Origin: Palsa-1400 sp036501625
Lineage (GTDB): Bacteria > Verrucomicrobiota > Verrucomicrobiia > Limisphaerales > Palsa-1400
Reading direction: 5' to 3'
Length of the DNA: 64,000 nucleotides
Assembly: GCA_036501625.1 (NCBI GenBank)
Contig: DASXZY010000058.1
Location: forward strand, 14,788 to 78,787
The translations under genes and the position numbers were made by a program. A model generated the notes under the pieces. It was not told the DNA's origin and did not search any database. It saw only the letters and a program-made list of their open reading frames with translations. Within the stretch, counting starts at the first letter, position 1, and each line of letters opens with the position of its first letter. This document shows positions 36,131 through 44,640 of the stretch, piece after piece.

Positions 36131-36195
36131 AGAGGACCGCGACTCCCGAATATAAATTGGGCGCTTGCGGCACCCACGCGTCCCAGTCGAAGGGA
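36131..36195 (+). repeat. Imperfect direct repeat, copy a
   Basis: Shares with 36262-36325 the order CCGC-ACTCC-ATATAAAT-GGG-CTT-CGGC-CC-CGTCCC-GAAGGA with small gaps. On the minus strand both copies would encode similar peptides (PIYIRESR here, PIYILELR there), but neither has a gene-like context. Confidence 0.5.
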
Positions 36196-36261
36196 CGTGT
36201 TTTCCGCAAAATGCCTTGTTCGAGCTTGTTTTGTTGGGTTTTGGTTTGAACAACACAACTG

Positions 36262-36325
36262 TGGGATACCGCAACTCCAAGATATAAATGGGGCTTACGG
36301 CGCTCGCCCGTCCCGAAGGATTCCG
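36262..36325 (+). repeat. Imperfect direct repeat, copy b
   Basis: Second copy of the element at 36131-36195, offset by about 131 bp. It runs into the 53-bp dispersed element at 36334, suggesting one composite repeat of about 125 bp of which the eno-side copy keeps only the right half. Confidence 0.5.
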
Positions 36326-36333
36326 AACAATAT

Positions 36334-36386
36334 TTATGTTCACGCGGGAATTGTGACAGAGACGCCGGAACTCCGAAAACCTACCG
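36334..36386 (+). repeat. Dispersed intergenic repeat, copy 2
   Basis: 53 bp, 41 of 53 identical to 5824-5876 without gaps (counted by eye), in the same orientation and likewise in non-coding DNA upstream of a minus-strand gene. Confidence 0.65.
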
Positions 36387-36608
36387 TAGGCTTTTAGGCA
36401 TGATTTTTATGGATGTGGCTGGCACGATGGAGACCATTGTGGGAGAACGGCTTGCAGGTTTCAAAACGGTGATAAAGTGGAAAATGCCTTGCGAAAGCTG
36501 CATATTTTTTGAGCGGAACTCTGTTTTTCTGCAAAAAAGGGCGGCTTTTGGAGGGAGAATTATATAAGTTGCTGGTGTTGTTAATGTTGCGATTTCCAAA
36601 AAGGCAGA

Positions 36609-37766
36609 TTAGGCAGGCCCCTCGAAGACGATTTCTTGGAATTGTTGCACGAACTCCTTCACGGGCATTGTGAAGATGCCGGCTTTGGTCGGGTAGCCGT
36701 GGGTCAGGCCGGGTTGGCCGTTCGGGGCGAAGTTGTTGCCGTGCGGGTTCCAAAGTTCGATGGTGTCGGCGGCGGGATGGAAGGCCAGCACGGCGTAGGC
36801 ATGCTTTTGGGTGAGGCCGGGGGTCGATGTCTTTTGCGTGCCGGCCGCCATTAATAACCGCTGTTGGCCAGACTCGGCCATTTTTTGACGCAATTCCGCG
36901 AGCTTGGCGTCGCGCTCGGCAGGCGCAGTTGCCTCATGGCCGAATTTTAACGGGAAGGTGGTGATTCTGTGGCCGGTCAAGTAAGATAGAATTCTTCCCA
37001 TCGACCCTCCCTTGGAAATGGCGTCAATGTCCAGGCCGGATTGCTTTTCGGGTGATCGGAAAAGGTTGTCCACGCGGCCAATGGCTTTCTCGTAAAGATT
37101 GACGAAGAGGCCGTCGCGGCCGCGAGGCGCCAGCATGGCCAGCGCGAATTCGGCCGGAGTGGGCTGGTCAACGAAAACCCCGCCGCCGCCGAACTTGACG
37201 AGAACGTGGCCGTCCGCCTCCACCTCGAAAAGCGAGGCGGCTTCCTGGGAGCTTCGATGAACCATCGCGCCCAGCGGCGCCAGGCAAAAGCAATCGCCCA
37301 TATGGCCTTGGCGGATGGCATCGAGCTTGGGCGGGCCGCTTGGGAAAAGCTGGCTGGCCGCAAAAATGAGGCGGTGCGACATGCCGGCCAGGCTCTTGAG
37401 GCCGGCATCATACATAAGCAGCAGATCGGGACGGTTCGTGGCGGGCGGGCTGTTGGCGAGCTTGCGAATGTTCGCCAAGGTCAGCGGAGGCAGTGTGTAA
37501 TTGGTCGAACGGGCGGCGCGTTTGAGCGCGGCCAGCGCGGCGGCGGCCCGCCCGGTGTTGCCAGGATTCTCGATGGCCGCGTCCAATTCCGCCTCGGACA
37601 ACGCCTGATCGCGATCCGTGTCCCAGAGGAAAAATTTGGCCGCGACAGTCTGAACAAAACTGGCATCGGGCTTCTGTTGGGCGCGGGCATTCCCGGAAAA
37701 CGCGGCAGCCAGCAGCAGCACCGGGAACAGTCTCCAGAAAGTGGGAACTAAACGGGGCACGGCCAT
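36609..37766 (-). CDS. Secreted calpain-like (C2) cysteine protease with EF-hand
   Basis: 385 residues. A signal peptide (LFPVLLLAAAFSGNARA) precedes an EF-hand-type loop DTDRDQALSEAE at residues 49-60 (D, D, D, S, E at positions 1, 3, 5, 9, 12), a helical linker, and then a calpain catalytic core: IRQGHMGDCFCLAPLGAM with the catalytic Cys near residue 155, KHAYAVL with His near 322, and LWNPHGNN with Asn near 340. All three catalytic residues are present, so a secreted, possibly calcium-dependent protease is predicted. It lies 4 bp after pheT on the same strand, an odd pairing. Domain calls are by motif; the substrate is unknown. Confidence 0.8.
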   Translation of the reverse strand: MAVPRLVPTFWRLFPVLLLAAAFSGNARAQQKPDASFVQTVAAKFFLWDTDRDQALSEAELDAAIENPGNTGRAAAALAALKRAARSTNYTLPPLTLANIRKLANSPPATNRPDLLLMYDAGLKSLAGMSHRLIFAASQLFPSGPPKLDAIRQGHMGDCFCLAPLGAMVHRSSQEAASLFEVEADGHVLVKFGGGGVFVDQPTPAEFALAMLAPRGRDGLFVNLYEKAIGRVDNLFRSPEKQSGLDIDAISKGGSMGRILSYLTGHRITTFPLKFGHEATAPAERDAKLAELRQKMAESGQQRLLMAAGTQKTSTPGLTQKHAYAVLAFHPAADTIELWNPHGNNFAPNGQPGLTHGYPTKAGIFTMPVKEFVQQFQEIVFEGPA

Positions 37767-37770
37767 CGCG

Positions 37771-40182
37771 TCAAACCGCCCCGGCGTCGCGGATGGTTGC
37801 GTGAAGGATTAGTTTCAATTGCCCGACCAGCTTGTCATGGGCGGCGTTGACTTCGGCATCGGTCAACGTGCGCTCGGCGTTGCGATAGGTGAAAGCGCAG
37901 GCGATGCTTTTTTGGCCGGGGGGCACGTTCTTGCCGCGAAAGACGTCGAACACCTCCATCGTTTCCAGATGGGCTGGCTTGGTTTGTTTGACCACGTTTC
38001 GCACGGCGTCAAACAAAAGTTCCTCCGGCGCCAGCATGGCCACATCGCGCCGGATGGCGGGAAACGCGGGCAGCGGCTTGAATGATTTGAACGGCACGCG
38101 GCGAGCCAGGATCAAATCCAAATTGAACTCGGCCAGGAAAACGGCGTCGCGCAGATCGTAGCGTTTTTGCGCGGCGGGGGCGAGCTGGCCGGACTGGCCC
38201 AGCGGCAGCTTGCCCAGTTGGACGGCAGCGGATTCGACAAACAGCGGGCCAGGCGGCTCCTGGCGCGACCACGCGGCCCCGCGCAAACCGAATTGCTCGA
38301 AGAATTCCTCGACGGCCCCCTTCAAATCGTAAATATCATATTTGACATCCCGTTCCTGGCCGCTCCAGAAGACCGGATGGCGCCGGCCCATCAGAGCCAC
38401 GCCGAGGCGGCGCTCTTCCTTGATTTTTCCATCCGCCGGAAGGAAAACACGGCCGATTTCAAAAAGCGCAACGTCGCCATTTTTGTGGCTGGCATTTTGG
38501 CGCAGGCTTTCGAGCAACCCAGGCAGCAGGCTTGATCGCAGCACATTCATGTCACTGCTGAGAGGATTCTCCAAGGCGGCGGCCGCGGCAGCGGAGCCGG
38601 ATGAAATCAAAGTTTGCCCCTGGGCCTCGAACAATCCCAGCGCGGCCAGGATGCGCCGGGCTTCGGCCAGTTGGTCGTGCGTGGTGTCAAACGCATTGGA
38701 ACCAATCGCTCCACGCGGGGGCGTGGCCGGAATTTTGTCCACGCCGTAAAGCCGCGTGATTTCTTCGATCAAATCCGCTTCCCGCTTGAGGTCCACGCGA
38801 AAGCTGGGCACGCGAAAGGAATTCGCGGCGGCGTTGACGCGTTCCAGGCCCAAACGTTCGAGAAATTGGATTTGTGTTTCCGGCGCGATGTCCACGCCGA
38901 GCAATTCATTGGTTTTTTCGCAGCGCAGGCTGATTTCAACCGGCTGCGGCGGCGCGGGATAAGCGTCGATGCCTGGTTCCAGCGACAGCCCGCCGGCAGT
39001 CTCAAGAATAAGCCGCGCGGCGCGGCGGCTGGCCCATTCGCAAAGGCCAGGATCGGCCCCGCGCTCAAAGCGGTAGGAGGAATCGGTGCGCAAATCCAGT
39101 TTCTTGGACGTGGCGCGAATATTCCGCGGCTGAAACCACGCGCTTTCCAGCAAAACATCGGCGGTGCTGGATTGAATTTCGCTATTTTGTCCGCCCATGA
39201 TGCCGGCCAGGGCCACGGCCCTGGTCTCGTCGGCGATCAGCAGCATTTTGTCCGTTAAGACACGTTCCTGGCCGTCCAGCGTGACAAATTTTTCACCCTC
39301 GGCCGCGCGGCGAACCACGATGACAGGGCGGCCGCCCAGCAAATGATAATCGAAGGCGTGCAGCGGCTGGCCGGTTTCCAGCATGACGAAATTGGTGACA
39401 TCAACGACGTTGTTGATGGAGCGCAAACCGGCTTTTTCCAAGGCCGAGCGCAGCCAGGCCGGGCTGGGGCCGACCTTGACGCCGCGCAAAACGCGCGCGG
39501 TGTAACGGCGGCACAACTCCGGTTCCTCGATGCGCACGACCGCCATTTTTTCCGCAGGCTCGCCCGCGAGTTGATTCGGCGCGATGGCCGCTTCCGGCAA
39601 ACGCAGCGGCTGGCCGTTGAGCGCGCTGATTTCGCGCGCGATGCCGATCACGCTGTTCCAATCCGGGCGGTTGGGCGTAATTTCCAAATCGTAAATAACG
39701 TCGGCCCCTTGCCGGCCCAGGTATTCCGCGAATGGCTGGCCCGCCGTTGCGTCGGGCCTCAAAATAAGGAGGCCGTCAATTTGATCAGGCAGGCCCAATT
39801 CATCCGGCGAGCAGAGCATGCCCTGGGATTCGACGCCGCGAATTTTGCCGGCTTTGATGGTTACGGGGGGCGCGCCTGGCTCGGCAGGCAGGGAGTGGCC
39901 CGGCAGGATGAGAGGCACTTTATCGCCGGCCTGGAAATTTTGCGCGCCGCAAACAATAGTCCGCTCGCCGGCGCCATCGTTGACGCGGCAAACGGAGAGC
40001 TTGTCCGCGTTGGGATGCTTGTCGCGCGTGAGAATTTGCGCGACGACGACGCCTTCAAACTGGCCGCCGAGCTTTTGCATGCTCTCCACTTCCATCCCGA
40101 GCATGGTCAAGCGCGCCGCCAATTCTTCCGGGGCCCAATCAAACGCGACGTATTGCTTGAGCCAATTAAACGTGACCTTCAT
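37771..40182 (-). CDS. pheT: Phenylalanine--tRNA ligase beta subunit
   Basis: 803 residues, the full-length bacterial beta subunit. N-terminal tRNA-binding (EMAP-like) domain VVVAQILTRDKHPNADKLSV, then B3/B4 editing domain, B5 domain (VDKIPATPPRG), the catalytic-like core, and the C-terminal ferredoxin-fold anticodon-binding domain (AFTYRNAERTLTDAEVNAAH). It pairs with PheS, but no pheS gene lies in this window, so the alpha subunit must be encoded elsewhere. It follows the Gfo/Idh/MocA gene by 12 bp. Confidence 0.97.
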   Translation of the reverse strand: MKVTFNWLKQYVAFDWAPEELAARLTMLGMEVESMQKLGGQFEGVVVAQILTRDKHPNADKLSVCRVNDGAGERTIVCGAQNFQAGDKVPLILPGHSLPAEPGAPPVTIKAGKIRGVESQGMLCSPDELGLPDQIDGLLILRPDATAGQPFAEYLGRQGADVIYDLEITPNRPDWNSVIGIAREISALNGQPLRLPEAAIAPNQLAGEPAEKMAVVRIEEPELCRRYTARVLRGVKVGPSPAWLRSALEKAGLRSINNVVDVTNFVMLETGQPLHAFDYHLLGGRPVIVVRRAAEGEKFVTLDGQERVLTDKMLLIADETRAVALAGIMGGQNSEIQSSTADVLLESAWFQPRNIRATSKKLDLRTDSSYRFERGADPGLCEWASRRAARLILETAGGLSLEPGIDAYPAPPQPVEISLRCEKTNELLGVDIAPETQIQFLERLGLERVNAAANSFRVPSFRVDLKREADLIEEITRLYGVDKIPATPPRGAIGSNAFDTTHDQLAEARRILAALGLFEAQGQTLISSGSAAAAAALENPLSSDMNVLRSSLLPGLLESLRQNASHKNGDVALFEIGRVFLPADGKIKEERRLGVALMGRRHPVFWSGQERDVKYDIYDLKGAVEEFFEQFGLRGAAWSRQEPPGPLFVESAAVQLGKLPLGQSGQLAPAAQKRYDLRDAVFLAEFNLDLILARRVPFKSFKPLPAFPAIRRDVAMLAPEELLFDAVRNVVKQTKPAHLETMEVFDVFRGKNVPPGQKSIACAFTYRNAERTLTDAEVNAAHDKLVGQLKLILHATIRDAGAV

Positions 40183-40194
40183 CCCTGGCGGCGG

Positions 40195-41571
40195 TCAGGA
40201 CGGCTCGATCGTGCCGTAGGTGATGGCCGAGATTTCCTTGCCGTCCTGCGACTTGATCTTGCGCTCTTTTTCGTCCCAGAGGCACATCATGTTCATGCGG
40301 TTGGACATTTCGGCCAGCGAAATGACGACCTGGGCGCGAATGCTCAGGTCGATATTTCCGTTGGGGGCTTTGTTGTCGCGGATGCAGTTGAACCAATTCT
40401 TCTCGTGTTCCGGCACGCTCTCGGTAGGCGTGAGACCGTCGAAATTTTGCAGGTCGATGTCCTCGGACCAATCCTTCTCCGGGATGAGTTGAATGCGCTC
40501 GCCGCTGCTGCCGATTTCGAGCGAGGCTTTGTGGCCGTAAATGGCGAAGCCGGGACTGCGGGCGTTGACGGTGCTCGTCACGACGAGCAAGGTCATTCCG
40601 CTGGGGAATTCCGCGAGGATTTGCACCTGTTCGGGCGCATCGCGCTCCGGCGCGCCGGGCGGGGTCTTGTCGGCATCGACTGGCTTGGTGCCAATGCTCG
40701 TCACGCGGGTGGGATATTCCGGATTGCCCGTGGCGAGCATCAGCGGCACCAAGCGGTGCGGCACGAGGTCGCCCAGCAGGCCGGCGCAGTAAGGATAATA
40801 TTTGCGCCAGCGAATGTAGGCTTCAGGATTGAGAGGCTGCTTTTTATTGACTGGCTCCTGCCACTTGTCCCAATTGAGATCTTGGGCCGAAATCCATTGG
40901 GGGACGGGCAGATTCCATTCGCCGTTCTTGCTGTTGCGGCAATAGTAACCTTGCGCCCAAACCACCTTGCCGATTTGGTCTTTTGAAATCATGTCCGCCG
41001 CCTGGTGCCAGGCCGCCGCGGAACAGCCCTGGGCGCCGACTTGAAAGATTTTCCCGGTGGCTTTGACCTTGTCATAAACCTGAAAAGCTTCGGGCAAATA
41101 ACGGGTCATCGGCTTTTCGCAATAAACGTGCTTGCCGGCGTCGAGCGCGGCCAGCGTGGTCTTGCAATGCCAATGATCGCAGGTGGCAATGGTGACGGCG
41201 TCGAGTTCCTTCAACTCCAGCATTTTCTGGTAATCATCGAAAACTTTGACATTGCCGCCGATGATGCTTCCCGCCTGCTGCTGGCGGGTCTTGGAAAGAT
41301 CGCACAACGCGATTTGCTCGATGTTGTTGGCGGCGGCGTTGGCCTTTTGATTTTGAACGTGAAACTGGCCCTGGTTGCCTACGCCGATGTAACCGACAAG
41401 GAGGCGGTTATTGGCGCCAGTTACGTTGGCCGAGGGCGCGGTGTTTTGGCCATAGACAGGGGTTTTGAATAAACTGGCGCTGCCGACGGCGGCGGCCGCG
41501 AGGGCCGATTTTTTGAGAAATTCACGGCGCGTCGCCCCGCCGTCCTGGGATTCGTTAGCGTTTTGATTCAT
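40195..41571 (-). CDS. Tat-exported Gfo/Idh/MocA-family oxidoreductase
   Basis: 458 residues from the ATG at 41571 (MNQNANESQDGG); upstream codons are open but unlike protein. A twin-arginine signal (TRREFLKKSALAAAAVGSAS) indicates export of the folded, NAD(P)-bound enzyme. The Rossmann part has LLVGYIGVGNQGQFHV, VTIATCDHWHCKTTLAAL and HVYCEKPMTRYLPEAF (the EKP motif); the C-terminal alpha/beta domain follows. Members act on sugars, inositol and glycosides; the substrate is not defined here. It diverges from the OPT transporter across a 193-bp spacer that contains a hairpin repeat. Confidence 0.9.
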   Translation of the reverse strand: MNQNANESQDGGATRREFLKKSALAAAAVGSASLFKTPVYGQNTAPSANVTGANNRLLVGYIGVGNQGQFHVQNQKANAAANNIEQIALCDLSKTRQQQAGSIIGGNVKVFDDYQKMLELKELDAVTIATCDHWHCKTTLAALDAGKHVYCEKPMTRYLPEAFQVYDKVKATGKIFQVGAQGCSAAAWHQAADMISKDQIGKVVWAQGYYCRNSKNGEWNLPVPQWISAQDLNWDKWQEPVNKKQPLNPEAYIRWRKYYPYCAGLLGDLVPHRLVPLMLATGNPEYPTRVTSIGTKPVDADKTPPGAPERDAPEQVQILAEFPSGMTLLVVTSTVNARSPGFAIYGHKASLEIGSSGERIQLIPEKDWSEDIDLQNFDGLTPTESVPEHEKNWFNCIRDNKAPNGNIDLSIRAQVVISLAEMSNRMNMMCLWDEKERKIKSQDGKEISAITYGTIEPS

Positions 41572-41641
41572 AAATCGTTCGCAATAATATAGTGCAAGAA
41601 AAGACGGAGGGAAGCGCAAAGTTCGGCCCGGATTTTTTCTT

Positions 41642-41692
41642 GATCTTAATCTTAATCCTGTTTCGGAAGAGATTAAGATTGCGATTAAGATC
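41642..41692. repeat. Hairpin-forming repeat, TTAATC/GATTAAG type, copy 1
   Basis: GATCTTAATCTTAATC (41642-41657) faces GATTAAGATTGCGATTAAGATC (41671-41692), an inverted repeat with a small bulge around the loop CTGTTTCGGAAGA. It lies between two divergent genes, so it is not a terminator. A related element occurs at 56346-56432. Confidence 0.65.
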
Positions 41693-41764
41693 GCGGACAA
41701 GAGGACTGCTTCTTGACTGGCTGGCTGCGGGAGAGGCACATTGGCTTCCGGTTCAATTCGCACT

Positions 41765-43594
41765 ATGACGGACGACCTCTCGAACGCCGCGCGCACGGCT
41801 CCGGCCAATTCAGCCCCGCCGCCACGCTGGCTCCCGCGCATCGGATCGCCGGCTTATCATTTGATGCTTTCGGCAGTGGCCATCCTGATTCTCGGACCGC
41901 TGGGGGGAATCTCCGCCGCCTTCATGAATTTTTCCATTGGCTTTTTTGTGGGCGGGCAGGTGCTGGCGGGAATTCTCGGCAGCGTCGTCACGCTTTCCTA
42001 CGGGCCGGAAGGAAAGCACGGGGCCAATTACATGCAGACCATGGCCGCGTCGGTGGCCGGGATGTGCGGCATGTCGGCCCTGGTGCAGGCCATGGTCTGG
42101 CTGGGGCTGCCGCAACCGCCGTTCTGGCAGGTGGCGCTTTATTTCATGTGCATTGGGATGTTCGGCGTCGGGTTGGGGATGCTTTACACGCCCATCCTGG
42201 TGGACCGGTTGAAATTGACTTATCCGTCCGGCCTGGCGGTGGCGAATATCCTGCGCGCGCTGACCGACCCGGCCTTGCTCAAGCGTTCCATCTTCAAACT
42301 GGGCGGCAGCATGGCGGGGGCGTTTGGCGTGGCGCTGGCGGCGGCCAAAGTGACATCGCTTAACGGGCTGTGGAATCTTTCCGTCTCGACCGTCGGAGGC
42401 GGAATGATCGTGGGCGCGCGCATCGCTCTGCCGGCGTTATGGGTCGGATTGATCGGCTATGCGGTTACGCCGCACTTGCTGCGCATCGGCTGGCTCGATG
42501 AGGGCGACCACTATCGCAAAATTGGCTTCATCATTTCGCTGGGGGCGATCATGGGCGCGGCGCTGCTCGATGTCGGCCTCATCCTCGCGCAGGCGTGGCG
42601 GCGATTTCAGGAAACGGGAGGGGCGCCCGCGCCAGCCGCGCCCGACTGGCAGCGGGTCAACATGGCGCGCCTGGCCGCATGGGTCATCTTCTGGGGCGCC
42701 GCGACCGTGCTGATGGGCCACTTGGTTTTGGGGCAGCCGCTCTTTTTCCTGCTCGTGGCCGTGGCGCTGTGTTTCGTATTTGTGCTTGTCAATGGCATTG
42801 CTTACGGCATTTCGGATTTCAACCCCATTTCCAGCGCGTTCGTGATGTCCGTCTTTATCATGGCGGCCCTGGGGCTGCGCGATCCGGGAGTGGGATTATT
42901 CTGCGCGGCGATTTTGGCCATCGCCACCAGCGAGGGCGGCGACATGCAGCAGGATCGCTCCACCGGCTGGCGGCTGGGCACAAATCGCACGGTGCAATTT
43001 CGCTATCAAGTCATCGGCATCGCCATGGGCGCCGTGCTGGCGGTGGGGCTGGCGCGGCTGTTCATGCACGCCTACCCGATCCTGAACATGGACCAGCTCG
43101 CCCACAAAAATGTCGATGCCGCCAAGCACTGGCAATCGGCCTTCACTTACAAAATGGTGGGCGCGCTGCGGGGCATCGTTGAATATAATCCGCGCGTGAT
43201 GAAAGCATTGAGCCTGGGCATCGGCATTGGCCTGCTCATGGAACTGCTCCGCAAATTCATTAAAGGCCGCCCGGGTTTCAAGGAATTTACCGCCGATACG
43301 CGGAACGGGCGCGCGGTTTCATTTCTGCTGGATGCGGTTTTTCTGCCCAGCCCCTACGCGTATGCGTTCGGCGGGTTCGTGGAGTTAAGCTGGCTTTACT
43401 GGTGGGCTTTGGGCGGCGTGACAGCTTCGCTTTATGAGCTGGCCGAGGCGCGATGGTTCCCGCCCGCGCGCCTGGAGGGCGAAGTTCCGTCCGACATGAG
43501 CACGATGTCCCTGGTGGGCGGCGGATTTATCGCGGGCGACGCCCTGGCGGCGCTGGCCATTGGCATTTATGGGCTGGCGCGGGCGATGCAATGA
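41765..43594 (+). CDS. OPT-family oligopeptide transporter
   Basis: 609 residues from the ATG at 41765 (MTDDLSNAART). About 15-16 TM helices; typical features are LILGPLGGISAAFMNFSIGF, LKLTYPSGLAVANIL (the family's YPSGLA motif) and LPSPYAYAFGGFVELSW-like end helices. OPT proteins import small peptides or metal chelates by proton symport. It lies 14 bp before a dipeptide epimerase, so the pair may import and process murein-derived or dietary peptides (inference). A TTG at 41741 is an alternative start. Confidence 0.9.
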   Translation: MTDDLSNAARTAPANSAPPPRWLPRIGSPAYHLMLSAVAILILGPLGGISAAFMNFSIGFFVGGQVLAGILGSVVTLSYGPEGKHGANYMQTMAASVAGMCGMSALVQAMVWLGLPQPPFWQVALYFMCIGMFGVGLGMLYTPILVDRLKLTYPSGLAVANILRALTDPALLKRSIFKLGGSMAGAFGVALAAAKVTSLNGLWNLSVSTVGGGMIVGARIALPALWVGLIGYAVTPHLLRIGWLDEGDHYRKIGFIISLGAIMGAALLDVGLILAQAWRRFQETGGAPAPAAPDWQRVNMARLAAWVIFWGAATVLMGHLVLGQPLFFLLVAVALCFVFVLVNGIAYGISDFNPISSAFVMSVFIMAALGLRDPGVGLFCAAILAIATSEGGDMQQDRSTGWRLGTNRTVQFRYQVIGIAMGAVLAVGLARLFMHAYPILNMDQLAHKNVDAAKHWQSAFTYKMVGALRGIVEYNPRVMKALSLGIGIGLLMELLRKFIKGRPGFKEFTADTRNGRAVSFLLDAVFLPSPYAYAFGGFVELSWLYWWALGGVTASLYELAEARWFPPARLEGEVPSDMSTMSLVGGGFIAGDALAALAIGIYGLARAMQ

Positions 43595-43608
43595 TTTGAC
43601 AGACTTCC

Positions 43609-44625
43609 ATGAAACTTCAATTAAGCGATCTCCATTTGCCGATGCGCCACCCGTTCACCATCGCGCTCGGCACGACCACGACGCAGCATAATTTGCTGGC
43701 CGAACTTTCGCAGGACGGCGTGACCGGCTACGGCGAAGGGGCGTCCGCCGACGCTTTTCCCGAATTCACGGCCGATTCCATGCGCGCCGCGCTCGAAGCC
43801 GCCCGCTCGCGCATCGAAAGCGAAACGCTGGATGACCCCGCGCGATTATGGGACCGCCTCCTGCCCGCGCTCGGCCACAACCGCTTCGCGCTCTGCGCGC
43901 TGGACGAAGCGGCGCACGATCTTTGGGGCAAATCGCGGGGCGCGCCGGTGTGGAAATTGTGGGGGCTGGAATTGCGCGATTTGCCCTTGAGCGATTACAC
44001 CATTGGCATCGATTCCGTGGAGAAGATGGTGGTCAAGATGAAGGAGTTTGACGGCTGGCCCATTTACAAGATCAAACTCGGCACGGCCGATGACCTGGCC
44101 ATCGTGCGCGAATTGCGCCGCCATACCGGGGCGGTGTTCCGCGTCGATGCCAACACGTCCTGGACGGCCGGGCAGGCCATCGCGTTCGCGCCGGAATTGA
44201 AGCGCCTGGGCGTGGAATTTATCGAGCAGCCCCTGCACCCGGCGGATTGGGAGGGAATGCGCCGCGTCTTCCGCGAAAGCGCGCTGCCGGTCATCGCGGA
44301 TGAAAGCTGCCTGATCGAGGAAGACGTGCCGCGTTGCGCGGGTTTTTTCCACGGCATCAACATCAAACTTAACAAGGCGGGCGGCCTCACGCCGGCGCGG
44401 CGGATGATCGCGCGCGCCCGGCAATTGGGCCTGAAAGTCATGGCGGGCTGCATGTGCGAAAGCAGCATCGGCATCAGCGCCATCGGCCAGCTTCTGCCTT
44501 TGCTGGATTATGTGGACATGGACGGGGCGGTGTTGATCGCGCGCGATCCCGCCAGCGGAGTTCATCTTGACCATGGCCGGGCCATCTTCCCGGAAACGAA
44601 CGGCAATGGGGCGCGGCTTCTGTAA
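43609..44625 (+). CDS. Dipeptide (L-Ala-D/L-Glu) epimerase
   Basis: 338 residues of the enolase superfamily, muconate-lactonising subgroup. The N-terminal capping domain starts MKLQLSDLHLPMRHPFTIAL; the barrel has the catalytic Lys in YKIKLGT, metal ligands in FRVDANTSW (Asp), EFIEQPLHP (Glu) and VIADESC (Asp), and the second Lys in INIKLNKAGGL. The C-terminal MAGCMCESSIGISAI matches the dipeptide-epimerase specificity region. It epimerises L-Ala-D-Glu from peptidoglycan or related dipeptides. Co-transcribed with the OPT transporter (14-bp gap). Confidence 0.88.
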   Translation: MKLQLSDLHLPMRHPFTIALGTTTTQHNLLAELSQDGVTGYGEGASADAFPEFTADSMRAALEAARSRIESETLDDPARLWDRLLPALGHNRFALCALDEAAHDLWGKSRGAPVWKLWGLELRDLPLSDYTIGIDSVEKMVVKMKEFDGWPIYKIKLGTADDLAIVRELRRHTGAVFRVDANTSWTAGQAIAFAPELKRLGVEFIEQPLHPADWEGMRRVFRESALPVIADESCLIEEDVPRCAGFFHGINIKLNKAGGLTPARRMIARARQLGLKVMAGCMCESSIGISAIGQLLPLLDYVDMDGAVLIARDPASGVHLDHGRAIFPETNGNGARLL

Positions 44626-44640
44626 ACGCGATTCCCGGCG

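Larger units (their letters stand above)
36030..36608. other. Intergenic region, 579 bp, repeat-rich
   Basis: No gene is supported. It contains two imperfect copies of a roughly 63-bp element (36131-36195 and 36262-36325), directly followed by a 53-bp element also found upstream of eno. From 36387 to 36608 the DNA is AT-richer with runs of A and T but no recognised feature. It should also include the shc promoter, which I cannot place. Confidence 0.6.

Noticed and set aside
36387..36608. AT-rich stretch considered as an origin or phage attachment site
   Set aside because: No DnaA-box cluster, no tRNA, no integrase gene nearby.
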